From the NCBI RefSeq assembly GCF_011290485.1, contig NZ_CP048029.1, positions 1,533,155 to 1,597,154 of the forward strand: a DNA stretch of 64,000 bases, written 5' to 3'. This stretch comes from Caldichromatium japonicum. Its GTDB lineage: Bacteria; Pseudomonadota; Gammaproteobacteria; Chromatiales; Chromatiaceae. Position numbers and translations under genes: made by a program. The number at the start of each line of letters is the position of its first letter. Position 1 is the stretch's first letter. The notes beneath the pieces are model-generated. The model was not told the origin of the DNA, did no database searches, and was given only the letters and a program-made list of their open reading frames with translations. Shown piece after piece: positions 11,626 through 21,321 of this stretch.

Positions 11626-14058
11626 TCATTCCTCTGATGGTCGTTGTTGATCCGGCGAGTTTGTCACCGCTTCTGTCGGCGGGGCACCGGCGCTGACCTG
11701 CCCTTCTCCACTGGGGGGTTGCGTTCGATCCATGCCAACCTCTAAGCTTGGCGCATCCTCGCTGACCGCTGCCGGCACTGCCGCAGGCGGGGATGCCGCG
11801 CCCCCGGGTGTCGCCGCTGCGGGTGGTGCTGACAATGGCGGCGCAGAGGGTGGGGAATCGGGTATGGCGGGCGCTTGCGCGGTCTGCGAGTCCTTAGAAT
11901 TGGCAAACTTCCCCAACCTAGCCGCTATCCCACCCTGATAGAACGCCCAGATCCCCAAAGCCAGGGCGATGGCCACAAACCCCAGCGCCAACAGGGTCTT
12001 CCACCGAGACCCGCGTCTGGCAAAGGGGTCTTGCAGCACCCGCACCGCCCCCTGAGGCAGGCGCGCCTGCTGGGTCAGGGTGGCACCGAACAGCGGGCTG
12101 ATCTTGGGACTTGCATTGACCGCCCAACCGCAGGCATCGAGCAAGGGGGCCAGGTTGCGCTGGCGTAGCCTCAGATGGGCGAGCAGAACCGATGGACCCG
12201 AGATCGCTAGGATGAGCCCCAGGATCACCAAGAGGAACTGCCACCAGGCCAAGGACAACAGGCCGGTCAGGATCGAGGCCAGGGCGGTGCCGAGTGCCCA
12301 GACGGCTAGGCCGATGGCGGCGAAGATCCCAGCGAATTTGGCGATATCGAAAGGCGCCGCGGGCGCAGGACCAGTCATCAGTTGGGTAAGCCCCTGTTCC
12401 GCTTGAACCGCGACCGCCTGCTCGCGTGTACCGGCCAGCCGTTCGATCTGCTGGGCGATCAGCCTGCCAAACCGCTTGTAAGGCGACCAGAAGGCCTCCC
12501 CCGGGCCGATCGGATGCTCGATGAGCCGGATGATGGTGGCATCCCAGTCGCGGCCCTCTCGGTCATAGAAGATACCATTGCGCCCGACCGCCAGATCCTC
12601 CTCATCCCCGGCGGTGAAGGCAGCGGCGATGGTCAGGGTCTCATCGCCGCCGCGCCGCCGACACAAGCAATAGGCCAGATAGATCCCGCTGCGGCGCGCA
12701 AGCTCGGTATGGCGGTCGCTGTCTTCGACCTGCACGCACAGGGTGCAAGCGCGGCCATCGAGATAGAGGGTGCCGGCCTGAAAGACCGCCCAGCGCCCAG
12801 GGATATAGAGGTCGCGCAGGGCGACGAAGTTTTGAAGCAGGGTCTCGAGGTGCTGGTAATAGTGCACCAGCCGATCGACCGACTCGATGGCCTCGGCAAT
12901 CCCCGCAAACTCCAGGTCCTGTTCGATCAGTGAGGCGATGGCGTCCTTGAATGGCCCCGCAACCAGTTCCTTGACCCGCTCCGGGCCGAGCAGCGCCAAG
13001 GCCTCGCCGCGCCTCCGATCGCACCAAGCGAGATGTGGTTGTAGGCGCACCTTGATCGTCTGCCATTGCTCCTCGGTCAGCGACTCAAGGGGACCGATGA
13101 GCGGTGCGGCCACCTCAGTGCGCAACAAAGCGACCGGCTCGCGCCAATAGGGATTGACCCCCTGGGTCAGGGGCAAAGGGCGGTCCGGTTCAACCCGAGC
13201 GAGCGGCCAGTCCGCCAGCTCAGGGCAACCGGCGGCCAGGTCCTGGGTGGACAAGGCGGCATAGCGGCTGGGATCAGGATTCAGAGCGCTGGTGGCCTGG
13301 GGGTCATAGGCGGCGAGCCGCGTCCGAGCGAAATAGTCATCGATCTTGGGCGCGAGTCTGCTGAGGACCGCAGCCACCGTCTCTGTCGCCGGGCCGAGCG
13401 GCAGAAGATGCCAGGGGTCTTGCTCGGCCTCAGCCCACCACTCGAGATATTGAGCGGCCTCACTAAAGAAACGATCGCAGAGTGCCTGATCGATCCCCGG
13501 CTCGCCGCTGCGGTCAGGAACCGAGCCGACACAGCGGATGATGTCGGTGATCACCGCTGCGATCGCTGGATCGCGCGCCGATCCTGGATGGATTACTCCG
13601 TCCCCATTGAAACGGGTGCCGGCAAAGACCTGGGCGAGCTGGGCGGTATCGGCGGCAGTGATGACCCCTGAATCCGTGCGCTCCAGGTGATCGAGGATAT
13701 GAAAGGCGCCGGCCAGGACCTGGCGCCCTTCCTCGCTGTGATCGTCGATGGCATCGAGCGGCAGCCCCTGTTCGTGCTTAAAGAGCGAGCCAGGGTCCTT
13801 GAGTCGCTGGCAGGTCCAACGTACCGCCTCCTGGATCTCGGCGACGCGGATGCGCCCATCCCCGTCTGTATCGAGCAATTTGAGGGTATGGGCATCAAAG
13901 TGAAGACCCTTGGTCGGGCAGCCCAAGACCGCCCAGAGTTTGGGATCGAGCTCGGGGAGGTGGCGGATATCCTCGCCGGACTCGATTGACACCTGATCGA
14001 ATCCGCCGAGCCGGCGGAAACGCCAGCGATGTCTCGGCTTGGGGGAAAGGGATGACAT
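11626..14058 (-). CDS. EF-hand membrane protein of unknown function (810 residues)
   Basis: I do not recognise the family. The start at ATG 14058 is preferred over an upstream frame because AAAGGAGATC precedes it. Residues 63-74 (DTDGDGRIRVAE) form a canonical calcium-binding EF-hand loop, with a possible second partial loop (FNGDGVI) about 90 residues later. There follows a ~400-residue soluble region. Near residues 570-640 lie two to three hydrophobic segments (FAGIFAAIGLAVWALGTALA, LLSLAWWQFLLVILGLILAI), and near 700 another (TLLALGFVAIALALGIWAFY). The last ~90 residues are low-complexity Pro/Ala-rich. There is no signal peptide, so the N-terminal domain is probably cytoplasmic. It precedes the phosphohexomutase by 4 bases. 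Confidence 0.85.
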   Translation of the reverse strand: MSSLSPKPRHRWRFRRLGGFDQVSIESGEDIRHLPELDPKLWAVLGCPTKGLHFDAHTLKLLDTDGDGRIRVAEIQEAVRWTCQRLKDPGSLFKHEQGLPLDAIDDHSEEGRQVLAGAFHILDHLERTDSGVITAADTAQLAQVFAGTRFNGDGVIHPGSARDPAIAAVITDIIRCVGSVPDRSGEPGIDQALCDRFFSEAAQYLEWWAEAEQDPWHLLPLGPATETVAAVLSRLAPKIDDYFARTRLAAYDPQATSALNPDPSRYAALSTQDLAAGCPELADWPLARVEPDRPLPLTQGVNPYWREPVALLRTEVAAPLIGPLESLTEEQWQTIKVRLQPHLAWCDRRRGEALALLGPERVKELVAGPFKDAIASLIEQDLEFAGIAEAIESVDRLVHYYQHLETLLQNFVALRDLYIPGRWAVFQAGTLYLDGRACTLCVQVEDSDRHTELARRSGIYLAYCLCRRRGGDETLTIAAAFTAGDEEDLAVGRNGIFYDREGRDWDATIIRLIEHPIGPGEAFWSPYKRFGRLIAQQIERLAGTREQAVAVQAEQGLTQLMTGPAPAAPFDIAKFAGIFAAIGLAVWALGTALASILTGLLSLAWWQFLLVILGLILAISGPSVLLAHLRLRQRNLAPLLDACGWAVNASPKISPLFGATLTQQARLPQGAVRVLQDPFARRGSRWKTLLALGFVAIALALGIWAFYQGGIAARLGKFANSKDSQTAQAPAIPDSPPSAPPLSAPPAAATPGGAASPPAAVPAAVSEDAPSLEVGMDRTQPPSGEGQVSAGAPPTEAVTNSPDQQRPSEE

Positions 14059-14210
14059 GGATAGTTGAGATCTCCTTTGAGGCCAGCGGATCATCCGCTC
14101 GCCGAGCGCCGGATTATAAGGTCTCTCGACGCGCCATCGGCACGGGGATGGGGATAGGGCGGGGCTGGGGTTGGGCATCCAAGACCGCCGTAGGGTACGC
14201 GATGTGTTCC

Positions 14211-15608
14211 TTATTCGAGCAGATCGAACAAAGGCGCTGCCTTATGCAAGAGCTCGCCGTATTCAGCCTCGGGGTCCGAATCGAACACGATCCCCCCGCC
14301 TGCCCAAAGGTGGATCCGATCGGGCGTATAGACCAGGGTGCGGATCGCGATATTGGTGTCCATCGCCCCATCGAAGCCGAGATAACCGATCGCCCCGCAA
14401 TAGACCCCGCGCGGGTGAGGCTCAAGCTCATCGATGATCTCCATCGCGCGTCTTTTGGGCGCGCCGGTGATCGAGCCCCCAGGGAAGGCTGCGCGCAGGA
14501 GGTCGATGGCTGTTTGCCCCTCAGCGAGCCTACCGGTGACTGTGCTGACTAGGTGCTGGACGCGGGCAAAGCGTTCGATGGCAAAGAGCCCGGGGACCTG
14601 GACACTGCCCAAGGCGCAGACCTTGCCCAGGTCGTTGCGCAAGAGGTCCACGATCATCAGGTTCTCGGCCCGATCCTTGGGACTTAGGCGCAAAGACTCG
14701 GCAAGATACGCGTCCTCTCTAGGGTCGAGCGCCCGCGGTCGGGTGCCCTTGATCGGCTTGGTCTCGACTATGCCATCGGCTCCAACCCGCAAGAAACGTT
14801 CGGGGGATGAACACAGGATCTGGACCTCTGGGGTCTGGAGATAGGCAGCGAAAGGGGCAGGATTGAGCGCGCGCAGGCGCTGATAGCTCAACCAAGGGTC
14901 ATCTTTGCGCGGTGCTGAGAAGCGCACTGCGAGATTGACCTGATAGCAATCGCCCGTCGCCAAATAGTCGCGGATCCGACCGACTGCAGCGAGATAGGCC
15001 GCACGCGTTAAGTTGGGGGCGATACCCGCCGGGGGGACAGGAGGCTCGGCGGCGACGGGGGTGCGTGAGGGGCTATGGTTTGCCGACGAGACGCCGGCGC
15101 TCCCCAGCTCGGCGCGCCAGCGCGCACCCCAGTCGCGCAGCCGCGCCTCATCCCGGCCGACGAGAGCGGCGCGTTGTCTCTTGTGATCGAGGATCAAGGC
15201 CCAGTCATAGATACCGATCGCCATCTCGGGCAAGGCATCTGCAGTGGGTGACCGGCGCGGCAGCCCCATTAGCTGCCGCCCCAGGTCATAGCTGAAATAA
15301 CCGATGGCGCCACCGATGAAGGGCAGTCCACGGATCCCAGAGCGCCTTGGACCTAGGGCCTCGGCGAGTAGACGCAAAGGCTCATCACTAGAGAGATAGA
15401 TACCCGATGCACTGCGCCATTCGGTCGTCTCACCGCGGGTGACCAGGGTGATTGCGGGGTCGGCGCTGAGGATGTCGAATCGGCCTTGTGGGCTCATGGG
15501 ATGACCGCTGTCGAGCCAGACCGCCCAGGGTGAGGCGATCAGGTGCGCCATAAAGCCCGTTGCAGGGGGGCAGTAAGGAAGTTCAGCGATCAAGGGGGGT
15601 ATCTGCAC
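14211..15608 (-). CDS. pabB: aminodeoxychorismate synthase component I
   Basis: Converts chorismate to 4-amino-4-deoxychorismate for folate synthesis, using ammonia from PabA. The 465-residue product has the chorismate-binding domain, with PIKGTRPR, DLLRNDLG and FPGGSITGAPKRRAMEII. PIKGT favours PabB over anthranilate synthase component I. The assigned start is GTG 15608; no good ribosome-binding site precedes it, and an internal ATG at 15551 would shorten it by 19 residues, so the exact start is open. pabA is not in the window. A GGGTACGC palindrome lies upstream and a half-copy lies just after the stop. Confidence 0.92.
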   Translation of the reverse strand: MQIPPLIAELPYCPPATGFMAHLIASPWAVWLDSGHPMSPQGRFDILSADPAITLVTRGETTEWRSASGIYLSSDEPLRLLAEALGPRRSGIRGLPFIGGAIGYFSYDLGRQLMGLPRRSPTADALPEMAIGIYDWALILDHKRQRAALVGRDEARLRDWGARWRAELGSAGVSSANHSPSRTPVAAEPPVPPAGIAPNLTRAAYLAAVGRIRDYLATGDCYQVNLAVRFSAPRKDDPWLSYQRLRALNPAPFAAYLQTPEVQILCSSPERFLRVGADGIVETKPIKGTRPRALDPREDAYLAESLRLSPKDRAENLMIVDLLRNDLGKVCALGSVQVPGLFAIERFARVQHLVSTVTGRLAEGQTAIDLLRAAFPGGSITGAPKRRAMEIIDELEPHPRGVYCGAIGYLGFDGAMDTNIAIRTLVYTPDRIHLWAGGGIVFDSDPEAEYGELLHKAAPLFDLLE

Positions 15609-15656
15609 AAGGAGAATACGTTGATTGTTCTATTGGACCCGCTCTTCTGCAGTTGC

Positions 15657-15677
15657 AGGGTACGCACTGCGTACCCT
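15657..15677. repeat. GGGTACGC palindromic repeat, copy 3
   Basis: AGGGTACGC-ACT-GCGTACCCT, a perfect 9-base inverted repeat in the gap between pabB and the ArsR regulator, followed by the further GGGTACGACCCT-like half-site at 15686-15697. Confidence 0.8.
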
Positions 15678-15789
15678 ACTTCCCCGGGTACGACCCTAGG
15701 ACGGGGGAGGATGAGCAGGCTGCCCTGACCTTGGCTTGCGCGTACAGTTCAGGTCCTGGGTCGATAAGTGGCAATATACAGGATGAGGG

Positions 15790-16140
15790 CTAGCGACCAG
15801 GACGATCATCGAGGTTGGCTGGACACAAGACCTCGCGCATGATACCGATCAGCTCGAGCAGCTGGGCGTTGCGGATCCGATAATAGATCCGGTTGGCCTC
15901 CTTGCGGGCAACCACGATGTTTTTGTTGCGCAGCTGCTCCAGATGCTGCGAGATATTGCTCTGTGAGGTCCCAGTGCGTTCGACGATCTCGCTCACCGAC
16001 AGCTCCTGGTCGCCGAGCGAACATAGGATCTTCCAGCGTAATGGATGGGCCATTGCCTTGAGCGCATTGGCGGTCAAGGTGGTGTTCTCTTCCATTGCGG
16101 AATCCGCCGCAGATGACTCTGTTGTATGCGAATCACTCAT
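15790..16140 (-). CDS. ArsR-family winged-helix transcriptional regulator
   Basis: A 116-residue DNA-binding repressor type. The winged helix spans about residues 25-100: LKAMAHPLRWKILCSLGDQ is the typical ArsR opening, SVSEIVERTGTSQSNISQHL the recognition helix-turn-helix, and RIYYRI the wing. The metal-binding ELCVCDL box of classical ArsR/SmtB sensors is replaced here by ELSVSEIV. Cysteines remain at LCSLG and LCPANL, so it may respond to thiol or persulfide state rather than to metal; that is inference. The target is unknown. The downstream end abuts the palindromic-repeat region. Confidence 0.88.
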   Translation of the reverse strand: MSDSHTTESSAADSAMEENTTLTANALKAMAHPLRWKILCSLGDQELSVSEIVERTGTSQSNISQHLEQLRNKNIVVARKEANRIYYRIRNAQLLELIGIMREVLCPANLDDRPGR

Positions 16141-16241
16141 TGTTCACTCCCCCTTGCAAGATGGCAGGACTGCCTGGGCGCTGCTGTACTCTCCTAGATC
16201 GCCGCCAGCAGAAGGCCGAAGCATTGCTCCTCAAAACACCC

Positions 16242-17087
16242 TCAGTCGCCATCGATGCGGGTATAGCCCGTCATGTCCTTAGCGATACAGATGATGTCTG
16301 TGATCCGGCCCTCGGCATCCTTGATCGCCGTACGTGAGAACAGGATCGGGACGCGCCGGCCATCGCTGGCGATAAAGCGCGCCTCGATCTTGCTCAAGGC
16401 ACCGGTACGGATCAAGGCCTCGAGCCACAGACCCATGAAGGCGCCTGCCTGCTCATCGCCCTCTTCTTCGAAGATATCGCCGATCGACATCCCGATCAGA
16501 TCGGACTCACGATAACCCAACATGCGGCATGCCGCTGGGTTAGTCAACTTGATCCGGCCCTCCGGGTCCAAGACCAACAAGGCCTCACCCATGTGGTCGA
16601 TGATGTTTTCGAGATATTGGCGTGCCTCGAGGAGTTCGCGGGTGCGCTCGGCGACCTTGAGCTCCAGGGTCCGGTTCAATGTCCGTTCTTTCTCGATCAG
16701 CCGGAAATAGCCGCTGATCTTGTTGATCAGCAGGGTATCCTCGATCGGTTTGAGGAGATAATCCACTGCGCCGACGGCGAAGCCCTGACGCTGAAACTCT
16801 TCTGATTTAAAGGCCGCGGTCAGAAAAATGATCGGGATGTTGCGGGTGCGCTTACGCAGCTTGAAGAGCCTAGCGGTCTGAAAGCCATCCATCTCGGGCA
16901 TCTGGATGTCGAGGATGATGAGATCGATATCCGGATGGCTGAGCGTCAGATCGATCGCTTCCTGACCTGAGCGCGCCTCCAGGACCCGCACCTCCTGTAG
17001 ATGACGCTCGATGAGGGTGCGCAGAGTAAAAAGGTTGTGGGCATGATCATCGACGATGAGGATCGTGAAGCCCGGCTTGGTCATCAT
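16242..17087 (-). CDS. response regulator with PAS output domain
   Basis: A 281-residue receiver protein. Residues 8-125 form the receiver domain: acidic pair IVDDH, phosphoacceptor Asp60 in [13 protein letters not shown], Thr in FLTAAF and Lys in YLLKP. A coiled-coil linker (about 125-155, [20 protein letters not shown]) leads to a PAS domain at about 160-275. There is no DNA-binding or enzymatic output, so it probably relays signals by protein contact. The start ATG 17087 overlaps the stop of the upstream histidine kinase by four bases (ATGA); a second ATG follows immediately. It is the obvious partner of that kinase. Confidence 0.9.
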   Translation of the reverse strand: MMTKPGFTILIVDDHAHNLFTLRTLIERHLQEVRVLEARSGQEAIDLTLSHPDIDLIILDIQMPEMDGFQTARLFKLRKRTRNIPIIFLTAAFKSEEFQRQGFAVGAVDYLLKPIEDTLLINKISGYFRLIEKERTLNRTLELKVAERTRELLEARQYLENIIDHMGEALLVLDPEGRIKLTNPAACRMLGYRESDLIGMSIGDIFEEEGDEQAGAFMGLWLEALIRTGALSKIEARFIASDGRRVPILFSRTAIKDAEGRITDIICIAKDMTGYTRIDGD

Positions 17088-19426
17088 GATTCGTCCGTTC
17101 CGCGCTCTGGGATACTCTTGCGACGATTGCCCAGTCGCTGCCACACCTGCCCTAAAAGCAATTCCAAGGCTATCGGGTCGATGGGTTTGCTGAGCACCCA
17201 CATGCCCATCACCGAGATCTGCCGATTATCTTCGGCCTCGACCAACAACACCAGCGGCAGGTGTTGGATCGCCGCTGCCGGCTGCTCGGGGAGGAGCTGG
17301 GCGGCCGCAAGGACCAAGGCACATCCCTGCCCTTCCTCGCGCAGGGTCTCGCTGGCCTCGTCGAAATCGGCAGCAGTCTGTACCCCCATACCTGCTTGCG
17401 AAAGCGCGGAGGTCAGGGTGACCAGCGTCTTGACGTCGCGCTCGATGACCAGGGCCCAGGGCGCATCCCGCTCCGAGGCAAGCGCAAGCGGCAAGCAGGT
17501 GCCATCGCTGTCCAAAGGCTCAGGTGCCTGGTCATTGCCAGGCGGCATAGCGGTTGATGGCAAGGCGCTCGCTGAAGCGCTCGGGACGAGCGGCAACCAG
17601 AGCGCAAAACACGAACCAGTGCCTGGAGTACTCTCCACCTCGATGACCCCCCCCAACAGATTGGCTAGCTCGCGACTGATCGCCAACCCCAGGCCGGTGC
17701 CCCCGTAACGTCGGCGCGTCGATCCATCCGCCTGGCGGAAGGCCTCGAAGATGATTTCCTGTTTGTCGCGGGGGATACCGATACCGGTATCGATCACGCT
17801 CAAGACCAGTGGCTTGGGCATGCCAGGAAAAAGACTCGCCTCCAGACGCACCTCGCCACGCTCGGTGAATTTGATGGCATTTGAGAGAAAATTTTTGAGG
17901 ATCTGACGCAGCTTGTCGCGATCGGTCTCAATCAAGTCAGGCAGATTGGGATCAAGACGGAGGATCAACTCGACCGGTTTATCCGCGAGTTGCGGGCTGA
18001 ACAGCTCGATCAAATCCTCGAGCAGCGGGCACAGCTCGACCGGCTCTATATTGAGCGCCAGCTGACCCGCCTCGATCCGCGAGATGTCGAGGATGTTATC
18101 GATCATGTCGCACAGATCGCGCCCAGCCTCATGGATGACTTGGGCCTGGCGTCGCTGGGCAGGACTCAAGCCGCTGCCCTCGGCGCTGAGCATCTTGGAT
18201 AATAACAGGATCGAATTGAGCGGGGTGCGCAATTCATGGCTGACATTGGCCAGGAACTGAGACTTATAGCGATTGGATTGCTCGAGCTCGTGGGTATGGG
18301 CGCGCACCGCCTGGAGGTGTTCGGCATGGGTTGCTGCAAGCGTAGTCAATTGTTCACCTAATTCCTGCAGCTCGCGTGGCCCTGACCAGCTGAACTGGAG
18401 TGGCTGTCCCTCACTGAGGATTCGGCGCACCCCGCCGAGCAGTTCATGCCCAAACTGTTCGACCCGGGCCGCAATCCAGCGCGCCAAGACCATCACCGCC
18501 ATAAACAGCAGGGCGATGATGCTTAAGACCCGCAACATCAGCTCATTGCGAAAGGCATCGAGCGGTGAAGGATCGACGATCCGGCCTACCCACAAGGGCG
18601 ACCCATCCTCGGTCATGAACATCGGTACCCACAGCATCTGCCGCCCACCTTCGCCTTTCCATAGCGCCAGCTTGCCCTCGGCAAAGATCGACTCTAACCC
18701 CGGGAAGACCCTGAAGGCGTTGGGCTGTGCCTCGACCGGCTCACCAGGACGCAGATAGCGACCCTCCTGATTGACCCACAGGGTATGGGGATAGGATTGG
18801 GCCAGGCCCCCGACATCGATAGTCAATACTACAGCGCCGGTCTTTGAATGATTACGCTCGCTGCCAAGCGGACTGGCAAGGTCGAGGGTCATAAACTGGC
18901 GCGGGTCATCGCGCCCACGGCGGGGATCGAGCCGGATAGGGCTCACCATGACGCCGCCCGCCTGGGCCCTGATCGTCGCTTCGATGAAATGATGATTGGA
19001 GAGCTGGACCGGCTGCGGGAGCGGGCGCCATTCCTGGGTGCGCGCATCCCGCACCAACCAGAAGCGCGCCTGACCCTGGGCATCGGTAAACAGGATCTGG
19101 ATCACATCGCGCTGATCAGAAAGAATCTGATTGATCCAAGTCGTATAGCGGGCGCGGGCGATGTCGATCTGTTCGAGGTCACCGTGCGCGCCCAGGAGCA
19201 GCCCCGGCTCGGGCAGCTTGGCCAAGAAGCGAATGAGCTCATGGCGGCTGGCCAGGTGTTGATCAAGGTCGCGAAAGTCGGCCCTGAGGTTTTGCAGATA
19301 GGCACGTTGGTAGAACAAGGCGGTGCGGTCTAAGACCAGGGGTAGGTTGATCAGCACCGCCAGGCTCAAGGGCAGCAGACCAAAGATCAATAAAAAGACC
19401 AGGATATAGATGCGCAGCTTGAGCAC
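17084..19426 (-). CDS. membrane sensor histidine kinase with degenerate C-terminal receiver
   Basis: A 780-residue hybrid-like kinase in the inner membrane. TM1 is about residues 8-30 and TM2 about 298-318, enclosing a ~265-residue periplasmic sensor of no recognised class. A HAMP-like linker and coiled coil precede HisKA, with His397 in [11 protein letters not shown]. The ATPase domain has [16 protein letters not shown] and [10 protein letters not shown]. From about residue 660 a receiver-like fold appears to lack the phosphoacceptor Asp pattern ([23 protein letters not shown]), so it is probably a pseudo-receiver. The start is GTG 19426. It is downstream of the BCP-type peroxiredoxin by 27 bases and overlaps the response regulator. 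Confidence 0.9.
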   Translation of the reverse strand: MLKLRIYILVFLLIFGLLPLSLAVLINLPLVLDRTALFYQRAYLQNLRADFRDLDQHLASRHELIRFLAKLPEPGLLLGAHGDLEQIDIARARYTTWINQILSDQRDVIQILFTDAQGQARFWLVRDARTQEWRPLPQPVQLSNHHFIEATIRAQAGGVMVSPIRLDPRRGRDDPRQFMTLDLASPLGSERNHSKTGAVVLTIDVGGLAQSYPHTLWVNQEGRYLRPGEPVEAQPNAFRVFPGLESIFAEGKLALWKGEGGRQMLWVPMFMTEDGSPLWVGRIVDPSPLDAFRNELMLRVLSIIALLFMAVMVLARWIAARVEQFGHELLGGVRRILSEGQPLQFSWSGPRELQELGEQLTTLAATHAEHLQAVRAHTHELEQSNRYKSQFLANVSHELRTPLNSILLLSKMLSAEGSGLSPAQRRQAQVIHEAGRDLCDMIDNILDISRIEAGQLALNIEPVELCPLLEDLIELFSPQLADKPVELILRLDPNLPDLIETDRDKLRQILKNFLSNAIKFTERGEVRLEASLFPGMPKPLVLSVIDTGIGIPRDKQEIIFEAFRQADGSTRRRYGGTGLGLAISRELANLLGGVIEVESTPGTGSCFALWLPLVPSASASALPSTAMPPGNDQAPEPLDSDGTCLPLALASERDAPWALVIERDVKTLVTLTSALSQAGMGVQTAADFDEASETLREEGQGCALVLAAAQLLPEQPAAAIQHLPLVLLVEAEDNRQISVMGMWVLSKPIDPIALELLLGQVWQRLGNRRKSIPERGTDES

Positions 19427-19453
19427 CGATCCACGAAACAGGGCTATTGATCC

Positions 19454-19945
19454 CTAGGGCGCGCGCACCAATTCGCGCACCAATTCCAGGACCTGGGCGG
19501 CATGGCCTTTAGGTTTGACATCGTACAGGGTATGCCGGATGACACCATCCTTGTCGATGATGAAGGTGGAACGCAGGATGCCGAACCGTTTCTGCCCGTG
19601 CACGTTTTTTTCGCGCCAGACCCCATAGGCCTCGCAAACCTCACCATCGCTGTCCGACAACAATTGGATCGATAGCCCATGTTTATCGCGAAATCTGCCA
19701 TGACTGGCGCAGCTATCCCGGCTAATGCCGATGATTTCGGTGGCCGCCGCCTCGAACTCGGGCTGCAGGTCGTTAAAATCGATCGCCTCGATGGTACAGC
19801 CAGGCGTGTCATCCTTGGGATAAAAATAGATCACGCAATGACGCCGCCCTCTAAACGACGCAAGACTGACCTGTTCCAGATCGGCGTTGGGCAGAGTGAA
19901 ATCAGGGGCGGGGTCGCCGGGTTGCAGCATGTGCTCGTACTCCAT
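19454..19945 (-). CDS. bcp: thioredoxin-dependent peroxiredoxin, BCP/PrxQ type
   Basis: Reduces hydrogen peroxide and alkyl hydroperoxides through a peroxidatic cysteine. The 163-residue product has the motif YPKDDTPGCTIEA with the catalytic Cys; the usual resolving Cys five residues later is absent (GCTIEAIDF), giving a one-Cys or atypical variant. N-terminal DPAPDFTLPN and C-terminal STFIIDKDGVIRH fit the family. ATG 19945 or ATG 19930 could start it. The C-terminus contains a perfect 12-base tandem duplication (19463-19486) that adds the repeated tetrapeptide ELVR-ELVR in frame. Confidence 0.93.
   Translation of the reverse strand: MEYEHMLQPGDPAPDFTLPNADLEQVSLASFRGRRHCVIYFYPKDDTPGCTIEAIDFNDLQPEFEAAATEIIGISRDSCASHGRFRDKHGLSIQLLSDSDGEVCEAYGVWREKNVHGQKRFGILRSTFIIDKDGVIRHTLYDVKPKGHAAQVLELVRELVRAP
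19463..19486. repeat. 12-bp tandem duplication inside bcp
   Basis: GCGCACCAATTC occurs twice back to back at the 3' end of the peroxiredoxin gene. It is in frame, so the protein reads ELVRELVR. Confidence 0.85.
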
Positions 19946-20134
19946 CGATTAGACTGTGTCTTGGAATGTAAGTATCGCATCCCAGACCGTCAACTTTCGT
20001 CCCAAAGCATCCTGCAAGATCTCCTGCCTGGCGACCTCCCGTTGAGATCGAAGGCCCCCAGCTTAAGCCTTTACTCTGCAGAACAGGGATGAGCGGCCTA
20101 GTCATCAGGCAATCCCCTTATCAGACATGTGGCG

Positions 20135-20174
20135 TGCTAACGGGAGAACGGCTCTGCTAACGGGAGAACGGCTC
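20135..20174. repeat. 20-bp tandem duplication carrying the ribosome-binding site
   Basis: TGCTAACGGGAGAACGGCTC is repeated exactly, directly before the lipoprotein gene at 20180. Each copy contains GGGAGAACGG, so the mRNA presents two candidate ribosome-binding sites, of which the second is at normal distance from the ATG. Confidence 0.9.
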
Positions 20175-20179
20175 ATACC

Positions 20180-21208
20180 ATGATCAAATCCGCCGTCCAT
20201 CTTAAATCGGCGCTGCTGCGCTACGGTTTGGCCCTGGCATTGCCGTTCCTTGCCGGTTGCGCTTCACCTCGTCTACAGCACTATGTAGGCACGCCGACGA
20301 CCCCCGCACTCTACACCGATCACCTCCTCGCCGAAGACGGCTATCGCCTGCCACTGCGGGCCTGGTCGCCCGTAGGCAGAGCGCAGGCCGTGGTCCTGGG
20401 ACTGCATGGCTTCAACGACTATCGGCGCGCGTTCGAGGAGATTGGTGAGTATCTAGCGGTGCGGGGAATTGCGCTCTATGCCTATGATCAGCGCGGTTTC
20501 GGCGAGACGGCAGGCGCTGGGGATTGGTTCGGCGTCGAGCGCTTAAGTCGGGATGCCCATCTGGCTGCCCGCCTCATCCGCGAACATCACCCAGGCGTGC
20601 CCCTCTATCTGTTTGGCGAGAGCATGGGTGGGGCGGTTGTTCTCCTAACCCTCGCCCAGTATCCCGATACCCCAGTCGATGGGGCGGTGCTCATGGCGCC
20701 TGCGGTCTGGGGGCGGGCAACCATGTCCTGGATCCAGCGCGGGATGCTGTGGCTGGTGGCCCACACCATCCCCCAGGTCCGCCTGACCGGGCGCGACCTC
20801 AATATCCGCGCCACCGACAACGACGCCGCGATCAAGAAGCTGCGCGCAGACCCCTGGGTGATCAAGGACGCACGGGTCGAAGTCCTCTGGGGCCTAACCG
20901 ACCTCATGGACCAGGCATTGACCACCCCACCGCCCGCACGCCTGCCGGTCTTGATCCTCTATGGCGCCCAAGATCAGATCATCCCCAAGTATCCCACCTG
21001 CCGCTGGCTCGCCATCCGGCCAGAGGTGGCGGTCCATCGCCTGGTCATCTATCCGCGCGGCTGGCACATGCTCACCCGCGACCTGCAAGGCGAGACTGTG
21101 CTTGCCGATCTAGCCGCCTGGCTGCGCGACCCTGCTGCTACCCTTCCCTCGGGTGCAGAGCTCAGAGACCGTATGCCCGGCTTTTGCGAGCCATTCGAGC
21201 CGTTTTGA
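20180..21208 (+). CDS. alpha/beta-hydrolase lipoprotein (lysophospholipase / monoacylglycerol lipase-like)
   Basis: A 342-residue serine hydrolase anchored as a lipoprotein. Residues 1-27 form a lipoprotein signal peptide with lipobox LAGC. The oxyanion loop is LHGFNDY, the nucleophile elbow GESMGG, the acid is in YGAQDQIIP and the catalytic His in RGWHMLTRD, all in the order of the monoacylglycerol lipase/PldB family. The substrate is not determinable from the sequence, but a short-chain or lysophospholipid ester is usual for the family. Start ATG 20180 follows the second copy of a duplicated ribosome-binding segment. It is divergent from the peroxiredoxin. Confidence 0.88.
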   Translation: MIKSAVHLKSALLRYGLALALPFLAGCASPRLQHYVGTPTTPALYTDHLLAEDGYRLPLRAWSPVGRAQAVVLGLHGFNDYRRAFEEIGEYLAVRGIALYAYDQRGFGETAGAGDWFGVERLSRDAHLAARLIREHHPGVPLYLFGESMGGAVVLLTLAQYPDTPVDGAVLMAPAVWGRATMSWIQRGMLWLVAHTIPQVRLTGRDLNIRATDNDAAIKKLRADPWVIKDARVEVLWGLTDLMDQALTTPPPARLPVLILYGAQDQIIPKYPTCRWLAIRPEVAVHRLVIYPRGWHMLTRDLQGETVLADLAAWLRDPAATLPSGAELRDRMPGFCEPFEPF

Positions 21209-21321
21209 ACCTCAGCCAACTCGCTCAGTGATAAGTGCAGACTCAGATCTTAGGGTTCTACTCCCCTCCCCCTTGTTCATGACCCCAGGACCAGATCTGC
21301 TTCCTGAGCAAGGGGGTTCCA

